Shown: piece by piece, positions 51,687 through 58,910 of the stretch
How positions within the stretch are numbered: position 1 is the first letter of the stretch
Layout of the letters: each line of letters starts with the position of its first letter
Assembly: GCF_902506505.1 (NCBI RefSeq)
Contig: NZ_LR733406.1
Location: 2,466,826-2,530,825, forward strand
Source: Pseudomonas sp. 8AS
GTDB taxonomy: Bacteria > Pseudomonadota > Gammaproteobacteria > Pseudomonadales > Pseudomonadaceae
Direction: 5' to 3'
DNA length: 64,000 bases
The notes under the pieces: generated by a model
Seen by the model: only the letters and a program-made list of their open reading frames with translations
Told to the model about the DNA's origin: nothing
Databases searched by the model: none
Program-made: the position numbers and the translations under genes

Positions 51687-53426
51687 ATGGCGAACATGGA
51701 TATGCGAGTGAGCCACGAAGAGGCGGGTTTCGGTCTGGGTGAGCTGGCCAGTGCGGTGTTCGATACGGCGGTCGATAGCATGGTCGTGATCGATGCGCGC
51801 GGCCGGGTGCGCGAGCTCAATCCGGCCGCGGTGCGCACCTTCGGCTATGCCCGTGAGGAGCTGCTCGGGCTGAATATCAATGTGCTGATGCCCGAGCCCT
51901 ATCACAGCCAGCACGATAGCTATCTGGCCAACTACCAGCACAGCGGCCGGCCCAGGATCATCGGCAAGGGCCGCGAAGTCATGGGGCGGCGCAAGGATGG
52001 CAGCTGCTTTCCCCTGCACCTGAGCGTCGGCGAGCTGGAGCTGGGTGGGCAGCGCCTGTTTGTCGGCATCTGCCATGACATCAGCGAGCGGCGTGCCCTG
52101 CATGAGCGCCTGACCCATCTGGCCAACTACGATGTGCTGACCGGCTGCCTCAATCGCCACCAGCTGCGCGAGTGCCTGCAGCAGGCGATGAATGCCAGTG
52201 ACGAGAGCGGGCGCAGCCTGGCCGTGCTGTTTATCGACCTCGACGGCTTCAAGCAGATCAACGACCGCCACGATCACCAGGTCGGTGACCGCCTGCTCGC
52301 CGATGTCGCCCAGCGCCTGCGCGGCGCCCTGCGCCAGGGTGACCAGCTGGCGCGGGTCGGCGGCGACGAGTTTGTGGTGATTGCGCCGATGGGCGTGCAG
52401 CACAATGAGCCGCTGCGCCTGGGCGAACGCCTGATTGAGTGCATGCTGCCGCGCTTTCGAGTCAATGGTCTCAGCCTGAGCGTGGGTGCGAGCCTGGGCA
52501 TCAGCCTCTATCCCGGCGACAGCCAGGGCGTCGACCAGTTGCTCAACGATGCCGACCTGGCCATGTACCAGGCCAAGGCAGCGGGAGGCAATTGCCTGCG
52601 CATGTTCCGGCGCGAGTTGCGCAGCCGTACGGAGGCGCGCCTGCAGATGCTCGATCGCCTGCGCGAGGCCTTGAAGGAGGAGCGCCTGCAGCTGCATTAC
52701 CAGCTGCAGTACAGCCTCGAGGAGCCGCCGCGCCCGGTGGGCATCGAAGCCCTGCTGCGCTGGCACGATGCCGAGTATGGCCAGGTGCCGCCGGCAGAAT
52801 TCATTGGCCTGGCCGAGGAGTACGGGCTGATTGGCGCCATCACCCACTGGGTGCTGGAACGTGCCTGTCGCGACAACCTGGCGCTGATTCGCAGCGGCCT
52901 GCTCGATGTGCCGGTGGCCGTGAACATCTGTGGCTCGACCTTCCTGCGCGAGGACTTCCTCGCCCTGATTGGCGAGTGCCTGGCGCGTACCGGCCTGCCC
53001 AGCGAGCGCCTGGAGCTGGAGATCACCGAGCGGGTGGCGGTAAGCAATATCGAGGAGGCGCTGCAGATCATCAACAGCCTGCGCGCCAGTGGCGTGGTGG
53101 TGAGCATGGATGACTTCGGTACCGGCTATTCGTCACTCGGGGCGCTCAAGCAACTGCCCTTCGACCGCTTGAAGATCGATCGCAGCTTCATCGCCGGTCT
53201 GCCAGCGGATGCCGTCGACCAGGCCATTGTCTGTGCCGCCGTGCAGGTGGCTGCCAGCCTGGGCATCACGGTAGTGGCCGAGGGTATCGAAACTCCGGAG
53301 CAGCTTGCCTGCCTGCGTGCCAATGGCTGCGACCATGGTCAGGGCTACTGGCTGGCCAGGCCGATGCCGCTCAAGCAATTGCGGGCGCTGCTGCTGGTCA
53401 GGCTGGCGGCGCAAACTCCGAACTAA
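51687..53426 (+). CDS. PAS-GGDEF-EAL bifunctional c-di-GMP enzyme
   Basis: A 579-residue protein. PAS lies at residues 20-135, GGDEF at 145-310 with the intact GGDEF motif (225-229) and an RxxD inhibition site (Arg216/Asp219), and EAL at 325-575 with EALLRW (354-359), LEITE, DDFGTGYSSL, KIDRSF and VAEGIET. Both cyclase and phosphodiesterase sites look complete. The PAS domain follows the FixL pattern (MPEPY..HDSYL..Y and RIIGKGREVMGRRKDG), but the heme-ligand His of FixL is Arg here (GRPRIIG). ATG 51687 is used; 51696 and 51702 are alternatives and ribosome binding is weak, suggesting coupling to the Aer gene. Confidence 0.92.
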   Translation: MANMDMRVSHEEAGFGLGELASAVFDTAVDSMVVIDARGRVRELNPAAVRTFGYAREELLGLNINVLMPEPYHSQHDSYLANYQHSGRPRIIGKGREVMGRRKDGSCFPLHLSVGELELGGQRLFVGICHDISERRALHERLTHLANYDVLTGCLNRHQLRECLQQAMNASDESGRSLAVLFIDLDGFKQINDRHDHQVGDRLLADVAQRLRGALRQGDQLARVGGDEFVVIAPMGVQHNEPLRLGERLIECMLPRFRVNGLSLSVGASLGISLYPGDSQGVDQLLNDADLAMYQAKAAGGNCLRMFRRELRSRTEARLQMLDRLREALKEERLQLHYQLQYSLEEPPRPVGIEALLRWHDAEYGQVPPAEFIGLAEEYGLIGAITHWVLERACRDNLALIRSGLLDVPVAVNICGSTFLREDFLALIGECLARTGLPSERLELEITERVAVSNIEEALQIINSLRASGVVVSMDDFGTGYSSLGALKQLPFDRLKIDRSFIAGLPADAVDQAIVCAAVQVAASLGITVVAEGIETPEQLACLRANGCDHGQGYWLARPMPLKQLRALLLVRLAAQTPN

Positions 53427-53596
53427 GCTGTTTCGGCAAGCATTGCTGGGGAGGCCGTGGCTGCAACAGGGCTGGTAGTCGTGCGGCTGCCGAACGAAAT
53501 CGCAGCCGCTGTGTGCTGTCCGCAGGCTTTGAATGGCGGGCGTAGTGACGTGCCGTCGCGTGACACTAATGGGTGTGCTGGTCGTATTGGTCGCGT

Positions 53597-53636
53597 GTCA
53601 CCAAATGAAAAATGGCTGACGTGAAATGTGAAGCGG
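53597..53636 (+). promoter_or_regulatory. 40-bp direct-repeat element, inferred AraC-type operator (site D)
   Basis: Begins GTCACCAAATGAAAAATGGC and continues TGACGTGAAATGTGAAGC. It lies 83 bp before the hydrolase GTG and would drive the hydrolase and the second envelope module. The rest of the 292-bp gap shows nothing. Confidence 0.75.
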
Positions 53637-53718
53637 GCTAAGGGGGGAGAACCTTACTGTTGTTCTCAACGACTTTCCGGCTGCCCGCAGGGCCGGCCCC
53701 AACCGAAAAGGTGTCGAT

Positions 53719-54285
53719 GTGGATAAGCTGCAAACCCATGCCACTGTGCTGATCGTTCCCGGCCTGCGCGAGCATGTGCCGCAACACTGGCAAACCCTGC
53801 TCGAGGCCAAGCTGGGCAAGGTGCGCTCGGTGCCGCCGCTGGAAGAGAACAAGCTGAGCCTGGATGCACGCGTCGAGGCCATCCAGCACGAGTTGGAGCA
53901 GATCGACGGCCCGGTGATCCTGGTCGCTCACAGCGCCGGTGTGCTGATGGTGGTGCATTGGGCTGCCCGCTACGCCCGCCCGATCAAGGGCGCGCTGCTG
54001 GCCGCGCCGCCGGACATGGCCGCCACCTGGCCGGACAACTACCCGACTCCTGACGCCCTGCGTGCCAACGGCTGGGAGCCACTGCCCCAGAGTCGTCTAC
54101 CCTTTCCCAGTATCCTGGCTGCCAGCACCAACGATTACCTGGCCAGCATCGAGGCCGCAGCCGCCATGGCCGACACCTGGGGCAGCGAGCTGCTGAACCT
54201 GGGGGAGGTCGGCCACCTGAACCCGGCCGCCGGCTTCGGCGAGTGGCCGCAGGCCGAGGAACTGATCCGCCGGCTCGACAACTGA
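53719..54285 (+). CDS. Small alpha/beta hydrolase (RBBP9/YdeN type)
   Basis: A 188-residue serine hydrolase: VLIVPGLREHVPQHWQTLLE at the N-terminus, Ser in LVAHSAGVLM, and the distal His in GEVGHLNPAAGFGEW. It starts with GTG, preceded by AAAGG; the nearby ATG at 53717 is out of frame. As first gene behind site D it heads the second DUF1302-DUF1329-YCF48-MMPL module. It probably cleaves an ester of the compound handled by that module. Confidence 0.88.
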   Translation: MDKLQTHATVLIVPGLREHVPQHWQTLLEAKLGKVRSVPPLEENKLSLDARVEAIQHELEQIDGPVILVAHSAGVLMVVHWAARYARPIKGALLAAPPDMAATWPDNYPTPDALRANGWEPLPQSRLPFPSILAASTNDYLASIEAAAAMADTWGSELLNLGEVGHLNPAAGFGEWPQAEELIRRLDN

Positions 54286-54382
54286 ATACCTTTGCCGCCC
54301 GCGCCGGGCGCCGGAGGAATCCGGTAGTCGACGCGGGCTGCAGTCTCACCAACCACCACCGTCCAAGCGTGGAGAAAGCTAG

Positions 54383-56275
54383 ATGCACAATAACAACAAG
54401 CATCACCTTGCCTGCCTGCCAAAGAGCCTGCTGGCCTCGGCCATCCTGATGGGCCTCGGCCTCGGCACAGCCCAGGCGCTGGAACTGGAAACCGGCAGCG
54501 AGGACTGGAACGTCCGCTTCGACAACACCGTCAAGTACAACTACGGTGTGCGCACCGAGAGCGCCGACAAGCGCATGCTGGCCACGCCGAACAACAACGA
54601 CGGCGACTACAACTTCCGCAAGGCCGGTACCAACATCACCAACCGCGTCGACCTGCTGACAGAGTTGGATGTGGTCTACCAGAACAGCATGGGCTTTCGC
54701 GTCAGCGCGGCTTCCTGGTACGACAAGGCCTATGACAATACCGGGTCGAACTCCAATCCGTTGGTCAATGGCAATGACGCGGCTACAGGGCCTACCAGTC
54801 CTACATCTCCCTTGTATACCCCCTTTGGCAGCCCGCATCTGAGCCGCTATGCCCAGCGCTACTACAGTGGTCCGTCCGGCGAGATTCTCGATGCCTTCCT
54901 GTTCTACAGCACCGAGGTCGGTGATGAGTCAATGTTCAGCGTCAAGGCCGGCCAGCACAACGTGTTCTGGGGAGAGACCGTGCTCAGCGCGGTGCACTCG
55001 CTGAGTTACGGTCAAGCAGGTCTGGACCTGGCCAAGGCCGCCGCCTCTCCGGGTACCGAGGCCAAGGAGCTGTTCCTGCCGCGCAACCAGATTTCTACTA
55101 GCTTTACCGTCAACTCCGAACTGACCTTGGGTGCCCAGTACTTCTTCAAGTGGGATCCGGCTCGACTGTCCGAGGCAGGCACCTATTACGGTGGCTCGGA
55201 TCTGGTGGGCGTAGGTGCGCAAAGCTTCCTGCTGGGTAATGGCTATGCAGGGGGAACATTTGTTGGCCCTACCGCCCTGAATACAGTGCGTCGTGGTGAA
55301 GATTACACCCCGGATGATCGTGGTGACTGGGGCGTTATGGCCAAGTGGTCTCCGGAGTGGCTCGATGGCACTCTGGGCCTCTACTACCGCAATACTTCCG
55401 ATGTGTTGCCGCAGGCTGTGGTGGATGCACGTAGTTTCGTTGGTGGCGCCACTGTCGCTACTCTCGATTATAAATTCGCATATGGCGATGAGATCGATAT
55501 CTATGGTCTCAGCCTGTCCAAGGATTTCGGTGGCGTCAGCGTCGGTAGCGATCTGAACATCCGCAAGAACATGCCGCTTGCCAGTATTCCTGCCATTTAC
55601 AGCCCGGCCTTGGCTGCGGGAACGGGCTTTGCTGGCGCGTTTGCTGGTAGGCCACGTAGCGGAGGTACAGGCGTTGTTAATTACGCGCCGGAGGACGGCG
55701 ACAGTATGGCCGCTACCGGCGATACCCTGCACTGGACCATCAACGGTCTGGTAGCTATTGCCGAGACGCCCTTCTTCGACTCCGCCAGCCTGCTGGGCGA
55801 GCTGTACTACAGCAACCTGCTGAGCCTCGATAGCAAGAACGAAGCGCTGTACAAGGGCAAGGATACTTATCGTGGTGCGGATAAGGCCACTCGCGACAAC
55901 TGGGGCATCGCCGTCAACTTTACCCCGACCTGGTACCAGGTGTTCCCGGGCGTGGACTTCACCGCCCCAATGTCGGTCAACCTGGGCATCGATGGCAACT
56001 CGCCGGTGCAGGGCGGTGGCGCGGAAGACACTGGCACCTATTCCGTGGGTGTCGGCGCGGCCATCTACAACCAGTACTACGTCGACCTCAAGTATGTGGA
56101 TGCCTTCGGTGAAGCGACCAAGTGCGATAACGGTCTCGCCGATGGAGCGACCCCTACGGCTCTGGATGTTGGTGAGCGCTACACATGCTATCCAGGCGGC
56201 TACTCGTCCTTCTCGGGCTCCGGTGCCACCGAGGACCGCGGCGCCATGTACCTGACCTTCAAAACCACTTTCTGA
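54383..56275 (+). CDS. DUF1302 outer-membrane beta-barrel protein (copy 2)
   Basis: A 630-residue exported protein. The signal peptide is about 33 residues (hydrophobic SLLASAILMGLGLGTAQA). The mature start LELETGSEDWNVRFDNTVKYN is the family pattern, and GQHNVFWGET, ELFLPRNQISTSF and a C-terminal LTFKTTF outer-membrane ending follow. It is about 100 residues longer than the copy at 16714, with extra external loops. Codon use between 54720 and 55700 is visibly less GC-rich than the neighbours, fitting fast-changing or acquired surface loops. Confidence 0.9.
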   Translation: MHNNNKHHLACLPKSLLASAILMGLGLGTAQALELETGSEDWNVRFDNTVKYNYGVRTESADKRMLATPNNNDGDYNFRKAGTNITNRVDLLTELDVVYQNSMGFRVSAASWYDKAYDNTGSNSNPLVNGNDAATGPTSPTSPLYTPFGSPHLSRYAQRYYSGPSGEILDAFLFYSTEVGDESMFSVKAGQHNVFWGETVLSAVHSLSYGQAGLDLAKAAASPGTEAKELFLPRNQISTSFTVNSELTLGAQYFFKWDPARLSEAGTYYGGSDLVGVGAQSFLLGNGYAGGTFVGPTALNTVRRGEDYTPDDRGDWGVMAKWSPEWLDGTLGLYYRNTSDVLPQAVVDARSFVGGATVATLDYKFAYGDEIDIYGLSLSKDFGGVSVGSDLNIRKNMPLASIPAIYSPALAAGTGFAGAFAGRPRSGGTGVVNYAPEDGDSMAATGDTLHWTINGLVAIAETPFFDSASLLGELYYSNLLSLDSKNEALYKGKDTYRGADKATRDNWGIAVNFTPTWYQVFPGVDFTAPMSVNLGIDGNSPVQGGGAEDTGTYSVGVGAAIYNQYYVDLKYVDAFGEATKCDNGLADGATPTALDVGERYTCYPGGYSSFSGSGATEDRGAMYLTFKTTF

Positions 56276-56313
56276 TCCACGAATTGCTAGCCTCTGAGCA
56301 GGAGAACAACAAG

Positions 56314-57669
56314 ATGAAATTCGTGCAAACCCTACTGGCTGCATCCCTTGCCCTGGCCGCAGCCCAGGCCCAGGCCGCCGTATCCGCCAGCGAGGCGGCC
56401 AAGCTAGGTCAGTCGCTGACTCCGGTCGGCGCCGAGATGGCCGCCAGCGCCGATGGCTCCATCCCGGCCTTCAGCGGCGGCCTGAAGACCGCCCCGGCCG
56501 ACTTCAAGGCCGGTGACACCGTGCGTCCCGATCCCTTCGCCGGCGAGCAGCCGCTGCTGGTGATCGACGGCAAGAATGCCGACCAGCACAAGGACCAGCT
56601 GACCGCCGTGACCTACGAGCTGGCCAAGCGTTTCCCCAGCTTTCGCGTCGACGTCTACCCGACCCACCGCACCGCCACCATGCCCCAGGCGCTGCTGGAC
56701 AACACCCTGAAGAACGCCACCGGCGCCAAGTCGCTGGAAGGCGGCAACGCCATCGAGAACGTGCTGCCGGGCATTCCCTTCCCGATCCCGCAGTCCGGCG
56801 CCGAGGCCATGTGGAACCACCTGCTGCGCTTCCAGGGTGCCGGCTACACCACCAAGTACGATTCCTGGAACGTCGACTCCGCCGGCGTCGCCACCCTGGC
56901 CACCACCGGCACCGCGTTCAACGCCTTCCCGATCTATGAAGACGCCAACAAGGTGATCGACGCCAAGGACATCTACTTCCAGACCAAGCTGTACTACAGC
57001 GGCCCGGCCCGCCGTGCCGGCGAGTCGCTGATGCTCAAGGACGCCGCCAACCCGCTGACGCAGCCGCGCCGCGCCTGGCAGTACCTGCCTGGCGTGCGTC
57101 GGGTGAAGCTGGCGCCGAACCTGGCCTACGACACCCCGAACCCGGGCACCGCAGGCTCCGGCACCTACGACGACATCTACGTGTTCAACGGCGCGCTGGA
57201 TCGCTACGACTGGAAACTGGTCGGCAAGCAGGAAGTGTTCGTGCCCTACAACACCTACAAGCTCACCTACATCAAGGATCCCAAGCCGCTGACCACGCCG
57301 AACCACCTGGCGCCGGAATTCGTGCGCTGGGAGAAGCACCGCGTGTGGGTAGTGGAAGGCAGCCTGAAGTCCGGCATGCGCCACGTGTATGCCAAGCGTC
57401 GCTTCTACCTCGACGAGGACACCTGGAACGCCCTGGCCTCGGACCAGTATGACGCCGGCGGCAAGCTGTACCGCGGCTCCTACAGCTTCCTGACCCAGAG
57501 CTACGACGTGGACACCCCCAACACCGCTCCGCACGTGATCTATGATCTGGTGGGTGGCAGCTACAACATCAACGGCGTGGTCGGCCCGTACGGCGGCATC
57601 AAGTACATCGAGCCGCTGTCCAAGGCCCAGTGGTCGCCCGAGGCCCTGGCCGGCGCCGGCATCCGCTGA
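56314..57669 (+). CDS. DUF1329 periplasmic protein (copy 2)
   Basis: A 451-residue exported protein. The signal peptide is MKFVQTLLAASLALAAAQAQA. The mature part has GSIPAFSGGL, DPFAGEQPLLVIDGKN, RRVKLAPNLAYDTPN and RYDWKLVGKQEVFVPYNTYK, in the same order as the paralogue at 18315. CAGGAG lies 9 bp before ATG 56314. It follows its DUF1302 partner after 38 bp and is thought to deliver hydrophobic cargo to or from it. Confidence 0.92.
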   Translation: MKFVQTLLAASLALAAAQAQAAVSASEAAKLGQSLTPVGAEMAASADGSIPAFSGGLKTAPADFKAGDTVRPDPFAGEQPLLVIDGKNADQHKDQLTAVTYELAKRFPSFRVDVYPTHRTATMPQALLDNTLKNATGAKSLEGGNAIENVLPGIPFPIPQSGAEAMWNHLLRFQGAGYTTKYDSWNVDSAGVATLATTGTAFNAFPIYEDANKVIDAKDIYFQTKLYYSGPARRAGESLMLKDAANPLTQPRRAWQYLPGVRRVKLAPNLAYDTPNPGTAGSGTYDDIYVFNGALDRYDWKLVGKQEVFVPYNTYKLTYIKDPKPLTTPNHLAPEFVRWEKHRVWVVEGSLKSGMRHVYAKRRFYLDEDTWNALASDQYDAGGKLYRGSYSFLTQSYDVDTPNTAPHVIYDLVGGSYNINGVVGPYGGIKYIEPLSKAQWSPEALAGAGIR

Positions 57670-57675
57670 GTGCCA

Positions 57676-57701
57676 CCGGCGCCGGGTTCGCCCGGCGCCG
57701 G
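57676..57701 (+). terminator. Perfect hairpin with TTCG loop after DUF1329
   Basis: CCGGCGCCGGG and CCCGGCGCCGG around TTCG, 6 bp after the stop, no T-run. Probably an mRNA 3'-end protector. Confidence 0.6.
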
Positions 57702-57750
57702 ATACCCGCCGCCCGATGGCGCGGGAAGGTTTTCCTGACCCTGCACGTAG

Positions 57751-57796
57751 GTTGCCGGTGCGTGACCGGCGCAACACCCGTGCGGGGCTTTTTTTT
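57751..57796 (+). terminator. Compound hairpin and T8 run directly before the YCF48 gene
   Basis: GTTGCCGGT and its complement with a 2-nt bulge (57751-57775), then CCCGTGCGGG and eight T (57789-57796). The ribosome-binding site GAGGA begins only six bases later, so the next gene has no room for a promoter behind it. Read-through or attenuation is implied. Confidence 0.65.
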
Positions 57797-57812
57797 CAGA
57801 TGAGGACGCGGT

Positions 57813-58883
57813 ATGTGTGCTTTGCGAGGGTACGTGCGGCTCGCTCTGGGTGCCTTGTTGGCGCTGCTGGCAGGTGGTGCCTGGGCCAATGGCTATGTCG
57901 ATGTGCTGGACCTGCCGGCCAAACCCAGCGCGCTGGCCGTGCGCAGCCCGCTGCTGGACCTGGACCTGGCCGGTAACCGCCTGGTGGCGGTCGGCCAGCG
58001 TGGTCACATTGTCTATTCCGACGACGCCGGGCAGAGCTGGCAGCAGGCCGAAGTACCGGTCAGCGTCGATCTCAACGCGGTGCACTTCGCCAATCCCAGC
58101 CTGGGCTGGGCGGTGGGCAACGACGGGGTGATCCTGCACAGCGACGATGGTGGCCGCCACTGGCGCAAGCAGCTGGACGGCCGGCAGATCGGCACCCTGC
58201 TGATCGAGCACTACAGCGCCCTGGCCCAGCTGGAGCCGGACAACGAACAGTGGGCCCTGCTGGCCGCCGAGGGCGAGCGGCTGAAGACCGAGGGCGCCGA
58301 CAAGCCGTTCCTCGATGTGTGGTTCGCCGATGCCCAGACCGGCTTTGCCGTGGGCGTGTTCAACCTGATCCTGGCCACCCGCGACGGCGGCCAGACCTGG
58401 GACCCGCTGCAGGACCGCACCGACAACCCCATGGGCCTGCACCTGACCGCACTCAACAGCACCGGCGATGCGCTCTACCTGGTCGGCGAGCAGGGCCTGC
58501 TGCGCCGCTGGGACAGCGAGGCCAAGCGCTTCGCCGCCGTACCCAGCCCCTACGAGGGCAGCTACTTCGGCGTCGTCGGCAAACCCGGCGAGGTGCTGGT
58601 CTACGGCCTGCGCGGCCATGTGTTCCACAGCCGCGACGGCGGGCAGAACTGGCAGCAGCTCGATAGCGGCCTGCAGGTCAGCATCACTGCCGCCACCAAG
58701 GACCGTGGCGGGCGCTACCAGCTGTTCACCCAGGCCGGCCACCGCCTGCAGGTGGAAGACGATCTCAGCCTGCGCCTGATGCCGCAGCAGGGCCAGGCGC
58801 CGGTTGCCGGCGCCGCGCTGTCGGCCAAGGGCGAGCTGGTGCTGGTGGGCGGTCGCGGTGTACGCAGCCTGCCTGGCGAATAA
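57813..58883 (+). CDS. YCF48-related BNR-repeat beta-propeller protein (copy 2)
   Basis: A 356-residue exported propeller with a cleavable signal peptide (LALGALLALLAGGAWA). Asp-box repeats include SDDAGQSWQQA, SDDGGRHWRKQ, TRDGGQTWDPL and SRDGGQNWQQL. Between repeats 2 and 3 there is a ~30-residue insertion (HYSALAQLEPDNEQWALLAA) absent from copy 1. Copy 1 at 12917 has an N-terminal membrane anchor instead. The MMPL gene starts 27 bp after the stop. Confidence 0.9.
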   Translation: MCALRGYVRLALGALLALLAGGAWANGYVDVLDLPAKPSALAVRSPLLDLDLAGNRLVAVGQRGHIVYSDDAGQSWQQAEVPVSVDLNAVHFANPSLGWAVGNDGVILHSDDGGRHWRKQLDGRQIGTLLIEHYSALAQLEPDNEQWALLAAEGERLKTEGADKPFLDVWFADAQTGFAVGVFNLILATRDGGQTWDPLQDRTDNPMGLHLTALNSTGDALYLVGEQGLLRRWDSEAKRFAAVPSPYEGSYFGVVGKPGEVLVYGLRGHVFHSRDGGQNWQQLDSGLQVSITAATKDRGGRYQLFTQAGHRLQVEDDLSLRLMPQQGQAPVAGAALSAKGELVLVGGRGVRSLPGE

Positions 58884-58910
58884 CGACAAGAATCGGAGCG
58901 AGTACCCGTC

